This document shows, piece after piece, positions 1-11,244 of a stretch of 64,000 nt of DNA. The translations under genes were made by a program, and so were the position numbers. The stretch spans positions 186,001-250,000 of the forward strand of contig JARKIF010000038.1 in NCBI GenBank assembly GCA_029378245.1, given 5' to 3'. The stretch is from Roridomyces roridus (Eukaryota > Basidiomycota > Agaricomycetes > Agaricales > Mycenaceae). Position 1 is the first letter of the stretch, and each line of letters starts with the position of its first letter. The notes under the pieces were generated by a model. The model made no database searches. It saw only the letters and a list, made by a program, of their open reading frames with translations, and was not told the origin of the DNA.

Positions 1-339
1 TCGCACACCCCTCGGTCAACACTCACCATCACCCCATTTGATTCGTGCAGCAGCAGGTTTTGTGTGCGGTCTGCAGTGAGGAGAGAAAGGGCTGTGCATA
101 ACGAGATTGTCGTGTGCGGCCGGCGGGCGGGCGCCCTGCATCGCTCAGCTCAGACTGACCAACTCGATTCGAATAATGGGGCATTTTGCTGATGTGGTGC
201 GTACTCTCCTTCCCCTTCGAAAAAGATGCTGATTCGATTTGCGTACAGTCCACCTCGCAGTTGGCTCTGGCGCGATCCAATCTATCCCATACAGGTATTT
301 CAAGGCGAGCAGTTGCTTCACTTCGACCAGTTGACCCCC

Positions 340-2217
340 ATGTCTGCTATGCCTGCTTCCATCCTCGATATATTCATCACCACCGCCAACGATCCTTCCA
401 CCTGCGGTCGCCGTGGTATAGAATGCGGTTCGGACGCCTGGACGTACGCAGAACTCGAAGCAATGTCCAACGCCATGGCACACGAGCTCAAGGACTTGCT
501 CGGTCTTTGTCCCAAGGTTGCATTTGTCGGCGAGAACCATCCGTATGTCTTTGCTCTCATGCTGGCCGTGTGGAAAATCGGTGGTATCTTCATCCCCATT
601 GATGCACACGTCCCGCCCGCGCTTCTCGACGGGATGCTCGATATCGTCAAGCCGGCGTGCATGTACCTGTCTGCAGTCGATGTGTCGAACGTTTCACGGG
701 CCTCAAGTATGCAATTATTCTCCTCAGCGTGATTAGGCTAACTCCTCCTTTCAGAGCTCCCCGTCGAAGTTCGAGTGTTCCATCCGGAGAACTCCACCAT
801 CCCTACCTTGAACAAGCAATATGGAAGCGGCAGCACCGCGCTCAAGTGTAAATACAGCGCCGATGAACCTTGCATGTATCTCTTCACCTCTTCGGCATCT
901 TCTGCAGAGAACTTGAAGGTACCCATCTGAATACCATCCTCACGGTATTATCTCATTGATATTTCATTTAGGCCGTACCCCTCATGCTCAAGTTAATCCT
1001 CAGCAATTGCCAGTCCAAGCTCGCCTGGTGGCGTGAGATTCAACCTACCGCCACTCTCGACGGCACCCGAGTTCTTGGTTGGGCACCTTGGTCACACGTC
1101 CTCTCCCACATGCAGGTGCGTTGATCATCTCCTTCCTTCGGCTCCATCCTGATTCTTTCGTCCGCAGGACATCGGCACTGCTACGTTCCTCACCGCCGGT
1201 TGCTACGTCTTCGCCTCCGTGCCTTCCTCTTACCAGGCGCAGCAAGCCTGGACCGGACCTCACAACGCGTGTCATAGACGGTGTCCTCAACAAGAAGGTC
1301 ACCGCGCTCGCAGCCTTGCCGTTCGTTATCAGCGGGATGAAAGACGAATACGAGGGAGGCTGCACCGCCCTCATTCATGCTCTCCGTGGTATGACCATGC
1401 TCGAATGCGGTGGGGCTTCACTCGACCCTGCCGTTGCTGAGTGGGCTGAAAGCAGCGGTGTGCCACTCATGGTCGGGATGTTGGGCGAGCGAAGGAGTCG
1501 CTTCATGGATTCTCTCAAGGCGCGCTTATTGCGGGTGCCAAATTGTCGCTTGACGCTTGCGAGGGTGCGGTTGGTGTGTTCTCTTCCCTCTCCGTTTCGT
1601 GCCCTTCTAATTACGGCGATATCAGAGGGAGAGCTCGTCGTGAAGAGCAAGCTTCTTCCACATGGCTATATTGGTTACAACGATGGTTCGTTCTCAGTAG
1701 ACTCCCAGGGCTGGGTCACGTTCAAAACCCGAGATCGCTACCGTGTGCAAGATTCCAAGTTCCTCTGGCTCGGAAGGGCCACAGATTATATCCAGGCATG
1801 TCAGGTTTCTCAATTCGAATGCAAACACAACTCACTGTGCCTCAGATGACGAGCGGCGAATCTCTCGATCCCCGTCCCATCGAAAAAATGTTGGGGTCGG
1901 CCGCACTCATCTCCGACGCCTGCATCATTGGCGACACCTTCCTCCGTGGTGCCTCTACGGCCGTCTGCGCTATCGTTGAGCTGTCGGGAGAGGCCAAGCG
2001 CCTTGATACCGCATCGAAGATGAAAGAGGTTGCGCGTGTGTTGGCACCCATCAATGCAGCCTCGCCGCCGGCACTCCGCATTTCGATGGCATCAGTGTTG
2101 ATTTTGAATGGTGCGGAGAAGATTCCGAGGACGAAGAAGGGAGATGTGTTCCGGAAGAAGATTGAGGATGTATTTGGAAAGGCGCTGAAGGGTGGTGTTG
2201 CATCGTGGAGTCGATGA
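340..2217 (+). pseudogene. Adenylate-forming (AMP-binding) enzyme, frame-damaged
   Basis: The gene resembles fungal acyl-CoA synthetase-like/NRPS-like adenylation proteins, which activate a carboxylic acid as its acyl-AMP. Readable exons are 340-706, 755-918, 972-1115, 1168 to about 1570, about 1627-1795 and 1846-2217. A degenerate A3-like core (YLFTSSASSAENLK) spans exon 2, and the ATP/hinge region (GYIGYNDGSFS, FLWLGRATDYIQ, then MTSGESLDPRPIEK) and C-terminal lysine motif (IPRTKKGDVFRKK) follow in order. The reading frame changes without a plausible intron near 1,245-1,262 and again near 1,475-1,500, where the usual MTELGG-like motif should lie. The last intron, 1796-1845, has a GC donor. 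The start at 340 is the first Met before the conserved part; an upstream exon is possible. Either a recent pseudogene or sequence errors. Family assignment is fairly sure, substrate unknown. Confidence 0.7.
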
Positions 2218-2229
2218 TCAAGGTGTGTG

Positions 2230-3136
2230 TTTGCTATTCGTTATGCTCTCTTCAACTGAGTGTCCGACCAGCCTTTGAGAATGAGATGACCACCATTATT
2301 GGCAACATCCTTAAGGTCCGTCTCTATATTCCTACGAAACTATTGCATTCGCACGGTCGCCGACGGCGGGACTTCTGGCTTCAACAACGGGATCAACTGG
2401 GCCGTTTTGCGGTCCACGGGCGCAGATGAGGTGGATCCCATGACAAACATAAGTTCTTGGCAGAGTACAAGAGTAAGCACGCGCAACGCCTCTCCTCCCA
2501 CTTCCTCATCACGTTTAGAGCGAGAGGCGAAGAAGGCCACGGCGCGTAGTGCAGCCTTCCAAATGCAGAAGAAGGCTCTCTATGCATCGGCGCGCAAGTC
2601 AGCGAACAACTTGGCTTGCAACGGGACTGCTGCCCGGTAACTTTTGATGGCTTCGACGTCGTTGTGCCTGACCATCCTCCAGTGAAGCCGGCTAGGCCAT
2701 GTTGATTGCCCTCAAGGCGCAAGAGACATCTGCGGAACAGTTCAGCAACCGCATCGTTCCTCAATGGGATGGTGTTGCGCATTCGACCAATGCACTTCTC
2801 TTGCTTCACTCCGCTGGCTTCGAAGAGCTTTATCCTCGTCGTGCAAATGAAATGGATAACGCGGTTCAAATGCGTACGTACCCCATTACTGTTCACAAAC
2901 TCCGCCCCTCACCGTGGTCCTCAGTGAGGACGAATCCCATTACCAGAAGAGAAGTGTTGGAACGGCGCGAGGAAGAGGCCAATGCCCAGTTGCATCAGAA
3001 CATGATAGACCAAGCGGTACGCGGTAAAGCTCATTCTACCCCATGGGACAAGTCTGACTGCAAGGACAGAGAGCTGCCGAAGCAACCGAGTAAATCAAAC
3101 ACTGGAAGAAAATTGTACGCTGTTTCTCTAGTGTAA
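2230..3136 (+). other. Unassigned multi-exon coding remnants
   Basis: Several open stretches separated by intron-like GT..AG segments follow the adenylation gene on the same strand: about 2,350-2,470 (GFNNGINWAVLRSTGADEVD), about 2,700-2,875 (SAGFEELYPRRANEMDNAVQ) and about 2,931-3,015 (RREVLERREEEANAQLHQN). The last two join well across an intron at about 2,876-2,930. I do not recognise the family and cannot join all pieces into one frame. It may be a decayed downstream gene or the lost C-terminal part of the adenylation gene. Confidence 0.3.
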
Positions 3137-4633
3137 TACAATACATACAATATCCCGTCATGAACCCTACTGGCCGGACTGCTTAGTTGTGTGCTCCTTC
3201 TTAAGGCACGAACACTCTCTCTACAGCAGTCCTTGCCCTCTGAGGCGCCCTTTTGTTCTTCGGGATGCAGGTTCAAGTATTCCGATGAGAAAACACGAAA
3301 CATGATGTTCCACCGCCGCATCGTCGGCATATGGAGTGCAGACACGTCGTTTCGAGCTGAATGCCAAACGGAAGGGAAAGGCGAGGTAATTAAATGCAGA
3401 ACGTCGACGCCCTTGCACAAGAACGGCACATGGTCGTCTCTCCTCGTCTCCGTACGCAAACGCGCCGCTCTCGCCGAGCCGTTGCTCTACCGACGACGCC
3501 CGTAGATGTGGAGGTGTCGTCTGTCACCAGGGAGGAGACGTGTGGAAGGGAACACCGCCCAGGAAAACCGTCAGTAAGAAAATGGGGAGCACATTGCCTA
3601 GGGAAGTTCTGGGCGGTTGTGGTGGGGCAAGGCGGCGGTCCACTAATACACAGTGGAGTAAATGAATGCAAAAGAGTCAATAGAAATGCACCAATGGCTT
3701 GCGAGCTCTCCGTTCAGCCTCTGAGACCTCATCACAAGCTCCTTGCATGATACCTTCTGCATTGGTGGGCGCGGTTGATTTTCTGAGAGGATGAGCAGTG
3801 TGTAGTAGGTGGTACAAACTTGGCTAGGCGCACGTCAAGCGCATGTACAACGTCCGTCGCAGCCGCAGTGCAGAACTGCTTGCCTGTCATGAGGTTCTTG
3901 TTGCTGTTGGTTTCCCGCCGGGTAGGTGAAGACGTGTTGGTGCAGGCGATGGTGGAGGAAGAAGAGTGTTTGTGGGAACAAGGTGGCAAGTCTGGCATCT
4001 TTCGCAGGCTTTCTTTGATGTCCGGTGTCACAACGGGCTGGAGTTGCAGCGAAGAGAACATGAGGGTCTGAGGACCGTAGAGGACACAGCTAGCATAGGG
4101 TCTAGCCTGGCGGTGGGACATTTCTATTACGAGGACCCCCCTGTCTATTATCAATCAATTATCCACAATTCCCCTTGATTATACATCAATTATAGTACCC
4201 GTTTTGGATTATGGAATATTTGCTCTATAATTGATTGTAATTGATGTATAATTACTTATGATACAGATCAACATTTTCCGACACAGAGTCGCTCGATAGA
4301 TGTTGTAGGTTTGACTCCTGCCGAGGGCCTATTCGAGGCGAGTGCTCTTTTTTTTCGTTTTGCAGCGATGGTGAAAATCTCGTTTGAAATTGAAGAGCGT
4401 GGCCGAGGAAGTACGATCGCTCATCAATCGCTCATTACGAATCATCGCTCATTAGTAACGAGCGATGTATCCGTATTTCCGCGATCAATAAGCCAGGATC
4501 CGCGTTTCCGGATCGCAAAAATGCTGACAGCAGGGTGATCGGAAGGTAATGATGCGGAGCCTCAAAACCAGGTACCTAAATCCCTGGAAATTGAATCCCT
4601 CTTTTCCCTCTCTCCTTCTCGCAACTAACAAAC
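3137..4633. other. Intergenic region with AT-rich inverted repeat
   Basis: No convincing gene is seen. An AT-rich imperfect palindrome lies at about 4,140-4,260, with a perfect 14-bp inverted pair (TTATACATCAATTA at 4,179-4,192 and its complement at 4,238-4,251). A short cluster of ATCGCTCAT repeats lies at about 4,417-4,465, just upstream of the dehydrogenase copy. Confidence 0.5.
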
Positions 4634-6008
4634 ATGGGTGGTGTCTTGGCGCTCATGATCAACCCCAGTAAATTCGTCCCGGAGCGGGACATTCCCGACC
4701 TCACTGGAAAGGTGTGTACACGAGTAGTTATCCCGTCTTGACTTGACGCTTACGCTCCAGATAGGTTGTCCTTGTCACGGGCGGAAACGCTGGGATCGGG
4801 TACTACACTGTCAAGGAGCTCCTTTCGAAAAAACGCCAAGGTGTACCTCGCGGCGCGGTCGGCCGAGAAAGCTGCTGTTGCTATCAAATCTCTCGAGGCA
4901 GAGACGGAGAAGACAGCCATCTTTCTGCAGCTTGATCTCGGGGATTTAAAGAGCGTTCGAGTGGCGGCGAATACTTTTTTGAAGCAGGAGGAGAGGCTGG
5001 ATATACTTTTCAACAACGCGTGCGTCTCTTCCTTTCTTTCCTTGAACCAAACAATGAACGTCAAATATTCTAGTGGGGTTCTGCATACGGATTGTACGCT
5101 GCTTACGGCGCAGGGTCTGGATCTCCGTGCATCTTCTGTTCGGGGCTTTACACTTTATTGACGAACGTTAGAATTCGGAACCAATGTCCTCGGTCCCTTC
5201 TTTTTTACTGAGCTCCTCGTGCGTTTCCCTCCACTCCAATCTCAACAACCACATCTTGAAAATTCTGTCAGCTCCCGGCTTTGACGAAATCCTTCCAACA
5301 AAATCAAGTCCCCGCCCGCGTAATCAACACTTCATCGGCCGGGTACACCACGGCCCCGGGGTCTGGCGTAGAATTCAACCTTGTGAAGCCAGGCCCTGAA
5401 CGGTACGAATGGATCAAGAATGCCGGCAACGTTATGTCTGGATTGTAAGACGCATTTCTTACCTGCTCGTCACATGGCTGATACCCGCCAAGGCGTCTGT
5501 ACGGGCAAAGCAAGCTGGGGAACATCGTGGTCTCAAATTACTGGGCCAAGACGCACTCGGACGTGCTTGTTTCTTGTGCAGTACATCCCGGGAGTACCAG
5601 GACGGAGGCTCTGCGGTGCGTACCAGTGTACCACTGGCGCCCAAGTTGGTGTAACTCGGACTCATTTCGCTTCTTTCTCAGGCATCAGCCCGGTTTGATA
5701 CGGTTCATCATGCACTCCTACATGTATCCCACACCGTGCGTCTTCTCTTGTCCCATGAGTCGCTGCCACTTATTTGGGGGATCTTACTAGAATGGGGGCG
5801 CTGGCGCAATTGTGGGCAGGGACGGTCGCCAAGCCAGCCGAGATTACCGGCCAGGTTCGTGTGTACTGGTAAATCTTGACTATCACTGACCTGCGATTAG
5901 TACGTTGTACCATGGGGCAAGGTGGCAGAGCCAGAAAAGCGTACCAAGAGTACCAAGTTGGAAGCTGAGGTGATCGGATTTTTGAAGGAGCAGATCCAGG
6001 GGTTCTAA
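4634..6008 (+). pseudogene. Short-chain dehydrogenase/reductase, frameshifted copy
   Basis: Classical NAD(P)-dependent SDR with the same exon plan as the intact copy at 45,561-46,923. Exon 1 is 4634-4711 and exon 2 starts at 4765. Visible motifs are the cofactor-binding TGGNAGIG, LDLGDL, LFNNAG and the catalytic YGQSK, ending in FLKEQIQGF. An A-run of six at 4,828-4,833, where the codons need five, shifts the frame between the Rossmann glycine motif and the rest; the paralogue reads GAAGGACGCG there and stays open. All other splice sites and exons are preserved, so the lesion looks recent, or is a sequencing error in a homopolymer. The copy lies in the left arm of the inverted duplication. 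Substrate cannot be inferred. Confidence 0.8.
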
Positions 6009-7088
6009 GTTGTATGTTGAACTTTCTTGATAAATACCCGTTGTTTTTTCCCCCTCGAGTTAAAAACGATCCCCAACAATCTCGGTACCAGATAACCCGG
6101 TACACAAGTCTGTTGAGAGAAAGAGCAGAGAAAAAGCTTGGACTTTTGTTGAAGATCTATAACACGCGCACCGAATTTCATGTTCACTTCAGCTTCAACC
6201 CGTCGGTACAGCTCCGATTCCGAACAAGTCCAACAATGTCGAACGCGACAACCCAGTGAGCCGGAGCGAAAGCGAGGGATCTTCCGATCGACTCAGGAAA
6301 CGCTAAGCAGTACTAGTGGCAACGGACCCCCGGCGTGACACCGCGACGGAGTAATTATAAGAAGGAAAAGAAAAGTGGGTCGCGTTATCGCTACTACAGC
6401 GGCCCCGAATCGAACGGAGGCACGGCAAAGACCAGCTTGGATCGGAGGCCACACGTCGTGGTGGCATGAACCTTGTTCTCCTGCTGCCAAGGGAACAATG
6501 AGCAAGAAACTTCGAGTTGAATGCGTCGTGCGTTCCTCTCGAGGCGAGCCGGGGAAACGTTTCCCTCATGAGACCCGCCGCGCACAACTCTAGATCTGCG
6601 TGAGCCTTAGGCAAGACTTTTCCAGTCACTGGGAAATAAAAATTCAGACCGGTGAAGACGCATCGCCCAGCCCCGTGTCGAACAAGGTCCCCGGACCCCT
6701 TGCGAGTATATGCAAGCTGCACAGCGATCTCAAGTAGGTCGTGTGCCTCTGGGCATCGGTCCAGTTGGCGAACGCAGTAAATCAAGATTCACAGTTCCAA
6801 CTGAACGGTAAATCCGAACAGAGTCACGGCGCAGATGAGCTTGCGGCCGAAATGCTAAGCTGAAAGCCACACATACATGTACCTTGCTTGAGGCCAAAGA
6901 ACTTGCTGTTTTAGCGCCGCCGAACATACACTCCTTGAAAAAGAAAAAACCTGACGGAAAAACACCACATGGCCCGGCCCGACTCAAACGAGATCCCTTG
7001 CGAGTATATGCAAGCTTCACAGCGAGAGTAGGTAGCTCGTGTTCTTCTGGGAATCGGTCCAGTTGGCGAAGGCGGTAAATCAAAATTC
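6009..7088 (-). repeat. tRNA-like/B-box repeat cluster, left arm
   Basis: Three tandem diverged units on the minus strand each hold a T-arm-like hairpin core (complement of CCCCGTTCGATTCGGGG-type) near 6,404-6,420, 6,665-6,690 and 6,970-6,990, each followed on the minus strand by a pyrimidine or T-run. The units share GCGGCCGAAAT- and GCCGCCGAACAT-type blocks with the clusters at 14.9-15.5 kb and 44.3-45.5 kb. No protein gene is seen. Confidence 0.6.
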
Positions 7089-7499
7089 ACACACGGCGGG
7101 CAAAAGCCAGCGAAGGTCAAAGAAGCCTTCCTTTAAAGAAGGTTTCTTTGACATGGGCATTCCCTGACCGTGCCTTGTTCTTTGACATGCCGTTGATCCG
7201 GGGTGACGGCGAATGCACGGCTTTGTTACATAACTAGTCAAAATAATTACATTTTGTACTCCATGTGATGGACTTGTATGGAATTCAAACCTCCGGATCA
7301 ACGGCATCTCAAAGACCAAGTTACAATGACGGATTGTCCATGCCCAGTGAGAATCCCGTATGCTCGGGTATGCTGAGATGTGCTGATTTGTGCAAGCCTA
7401 ATGAACCTCACATTTCAGCACATCGGAGCATACCTCAGCATGAAATCTGGACATGCGATCAAATCTGGTAGGCTGTCATATGCTCCATTCTGCTCTACT

Positions 7500-9010
7500 T
7501 TGTTTCAGCATATATCGAGCACATATCCACACATCCATTCAATCCTATATACAATACACGCGCCCCGTAGTCCAAACCACGCAGCCAAGTCCACCAAGTC
7601 CGTCCAGCCATCCAACATGACGCGGACGCCCCTGCCCCTTGCGACGCTGCCCCTTGCGACGGCCCGCGTGCATCCAAGCGACCCCAGATCGAAACCGGCT
7701 CGGCAAAACGACGATGAGTGTGGTGGTGGTGGGAGACATGAGCGAGCCAGAACGAAACCGACGAGCTGAAAAGCACATAAGCTAGAGGAAAACCAATAAC
7801 CAACGCTACTCACTCGAGTCTGCAGGAATTAGCGTGAGGCAGGAGTCGACAACGACCTGCCAGATGGACGGATATCTCAGTAAAACAATGATGAACATGT
7901 TTATACGCACCCGCTCGACGACCAAGACACTATGCGCCCGAATATCCGAGACAGAGTGGGGAATGTCAGAACGGCGACACGAGCATGCGGAGAAAGAGAC
8001 TAACAAATCAGTGGGATGCGTGAGTGTAGATAGACGAACGTACAGAGAGCGAGCAGGGTCGATGCACTATAATAGCGTCGATGTACGCGGTCAATGCAAA
8101 GAACGCGCCGATGAGCAACACGACGCACCACGGTTTACTCAACTCACACACATCTTTGCGTCGTCGGTGAACGACCTGCGTACGACACGTTACTCCCAAG
8201 CTTGGAAGGAAACGGAGAGCACCCACCTGCGGAAGATCGACAGCCCTGCTCTTGACAACGCCGGGTTCTCGACAGGTACACTGGGCCCGGATGAGTAGAA
8301 CAGGGGAGAATGATGACATACTGAAACGTCCCCGACACCCTCTGCGTAGTACTCAGGTAGACATCGAGTCTTGAAGCTTGAAGCTTGAAGAGCGCCAGGG
8401 CTGCAGGGATATCAATCGCAGTATCGACGAATGAGGGCACATACCGAGGTACGGGCAGACTGAATCATGGTGAGCAGGGCAGGGATATAGGTCGTCAGCA
8501 GCGTAGCCGAGGAGAACGAGTAACTCACGAAGGTCGTCTTGCCTCGATCCTTTACATGGCGTCGCGACTGGCGACAATGAAGACTGAGTCCAATCAACAC
8601 ACCGTGGGCGCACTCACAGACTAGTTCAGACGTGTTTCGGAACAGTCTGGCTGGCCCCCATGCCCCCGTACTGCTCTCCAAATGAAAATGGTCGAAATCC
8701 ATAATGGGCCGTGGGAGGGACAAATGAGGGGTCGGAGGGCTTTAATCCGCACGCCATAGGGTGTAGGAGGCAGCATGTTACGAATGAGTGTACAAGGAGG
8801 GATGGAAACGCGGGTGGGGACCAAGGAAAGGCCAAATGGTGTAAGTCAAGAGGAGAGGCGAGTGATGTCACGTGCCACTGATCCCGCTCACTCCAGCGCC
8901 GATGTCGACCTCCTTGCGAACTCCGCTAATACGATGGACAAGAAGAACCACCGCTCGGGGGTTAAAGTACACGACGACAGAGTTCTAAGTATCATTTACT
9001 AGCGAGCATT
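7500..9010 (-). other. Non-transposase part of the Plavaka element
   Basis: Between the 7.3 kb end and the second gene are short open stretches, mostly on the minus strand (about 8,871-7,806), with hydrophobic segments such as WCVVLLIGAFFALTAYID and a run SELVCECAHGVLIGLSLH. GT/AG borders can be proposed, but no single gene assembles. It could be a decayed captured membrane-protein gene or non-coding sequence. Confidence 0.25.
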
Positions 9011-9019
9011 TACGCGTGC

Positions 9020-11212
9020 CTAAGTCTGTGCATCTGACGACGCCGACACGCTTGAAGTTGTGGCGCCGCTCGCGTTGGCCTCCTTCTCTGCTGCCAACTT
9101 GATCTTTTTGAGGTCATCGGCTCGTTTCTTGTAGATCTGTATGCCATTTTTAGGTCCACAAGTAGATAAGAAATGAATAGTATGCACTGACGAGTTTTTG
9201 GTCTTCAGTAAACGCGGCTCTGACTTCTTGCGTTGTCGGGCCTTTCTTGCCAACCGGCCATTGTTTTATAAAGTCACGTCCGAAGAGATTGCTACATGAG
9301 GGGTGAGTGGGGAAAAATGTGGATGAAAGAGAGATAGATTACTAGGCCGTATCAGCGGACCCAGGGATATGACGAATGATCTTCGTCTTCTGTGGAGCTG
9401 TCTGAGGTTCCCCTGAGACAATGCCAGTTAGCAGTAGAAGTATATCCGTGAAGCACGCATACCCTTCATCGTCGTATTGGTGTCTTGTACTCGAGACGAA
9501 ACAGAAGGCTGTATAGCCTCGCCGAAAAGGCCGTCCCTTTATTCAGTAGTAAGTCCGTAAGTGCCACGACATCTAGATGTACGCACAGTGGGTTGGATAC
9601 CTGCCAAGGAGGTCAGTTAAATTGATAGTGGCAGGGGCAGAGGTGGAGTTACCGAGATAGCAGGGACTGCAGATGAAGTGGCAGGCGAGGAGGGCTCTTG
9701 AGGCACTGACGAAGCCATGGGAGTGAGAGGAGTGGGCGCTGCTTGTAGCTCTGGGGTAGAAGCCGCTGTCGGGCGTTCAGGGCTATTCTCGGGCTGTTGA
9801 GGGGGTATTGGTGTTTCGGTCTCGACGGGAGGATCAATGGCGGGCGATGGAGGCCTGGAAGGTACAGCCGCAGGAGCAGACGGTGAGGAAAGACTTGTTT
9901 CATCCTCTGGGGTCATGGAGATGAGGCCACTACAGTCAAGCTCGGGAATGGTAGGCGACTCATCCGTCTTCCTCCTCTTACCGCCCTTCTTGACGGACTT
10001 CTTGCCGGCATCAAGGCGTTTAGCTTTGGTGTCTCTCGGATGGGGTAAGACGGTGTCCTTGCGCCATCTGACCCACTGAGCATAGACGCTCGTAGCTAGA
10101 TGGTCCACCTTCCATTGAAACTCGCACAGGGCGAGCTCGGGGACCTTTGCGACCATGTGGTTTCGAAGGAATGTGACGGCCTCCATGCTCGCTAGCGACC
10201 AAGAATACGGTGCTTTTCCGGCCGTCTGCAGGGTGCGGAAGATCTCGTGAGCATACTTGCGCGTCTGTTCTCGTTCGGTTCTGGTAAATGGTGTACCGTC
10301 TTGATGCTCCAGAAATCCCAAGATATGTTTCTTTCCGTCATCACTGTCCTCCTCAGGCTGTTTCTTTCCGTCGTCTTCGTCCTCCTCGAGACCAGCGTCA
10401 GCGTCGTCGGGTTCATGCCTCTCCTCCTCCTCCTCCTCCTCCTCCAGGCCTTCTTCGTCAGATCCCGCTTTCGAGTCCTTCTTTTTGCGTTTCAACGAAA
10501 GCGAGAGTTTATCGCCGGAGCTGCCAGCTTGGTCTGCCCACGCTTTTCTTGTCCACCATCGGACGTCGGGATTGTTGTCACGGGAGTGGGTGGGCGGCGC
10601 GGGGGGAATGGAGCCGAGATTATGAGAGGAGTTTGTTGTTGGAGCGATGTTGAAAGGATTCTCTATGAAAGTAAAGACTTGCGGCACAGCTTGTGCGAGC
10701 AGTGTGTATGCGCCGCTAATTTCAGTGATGAATGGTGCACAAATCAGGGCAGACCAGTACACGTACGTGAGAGCGTCTAATTGAGCACGAAGAGCGACGG
10801 TATTTTCGACTGACATCCGATAAAGACTGCTTGCGGCAAGAAGCTGGTCGTGAGACGCGTGTCCAAGAATCTGCTGTTCTCAGTACCAAGTAACAGTGTC
10901 AGAACAGAATTGAATAGGCACCTGCGCGTGGTAATTCGCGTTGTTTGTGAAGGGCGAGGTATATTGGGAACCATGATTGAAGAAAGAGGGGCCTGCGCCA
11001 GGCGTGCTGCCGGTGGCGAAGAATGCACGAGAAGGGTCCAGTGGAGTGTTCGGAGAGCGCATGTGAGGATGCAATTCCGCCGGAGACAGCAACAGAGAGG
11101 TATAGTTGGGTGTTTGGGAGGGCCCGGCGTCTCCGGGTGAGGGATTCATGGGGGCCAGAGTAAAGACGCGTACGCGTCTGATCGGTGATGACTGATCCGA
11201 ATTGGCAAGCAC
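9020..11212 (-). CDS. Second protein of the Plavaka-type element
   Basis: Multi-exon minus-strand gene downstream of the transposase. Exon 1 starts at 11,212 (or the Met at 11,149) and ends in NYHAQ. An intron at about 10,922-10,873 leads into the large exon, open down to about 9,660, and small exons follow to the stop at 9,020. The protein has a Pro/Ser-rich N-terminus, a coiled/acidic tract of E and D runs, a conserved-looking block around LASMEAVTFLRNHMVAKV and WKVDHLATSVYAQWVRWRK, and a lysine-rich basic patch (KKSVKKGGKRRK). The last exons read NLFGRDFIKQWPV then YKKRADDLKKIK. Tnp2/CACTA elements of mushrooms often carry such an accessory protein (compare TnpA), probably DNA-binding. The function is inferred from position. 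The 3' exon chain is a best guess. Confidence 0.6.
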
Positions 11213-11244
11213 TGCATAACTATGTCCTATTTCGCGATGTAAAG

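Noticed and set aside
3031..4154. Several short open frames in 3.0-4.2 kb
   Set aside because: Overlapping on both strands without conserved motifs; most likely chance.
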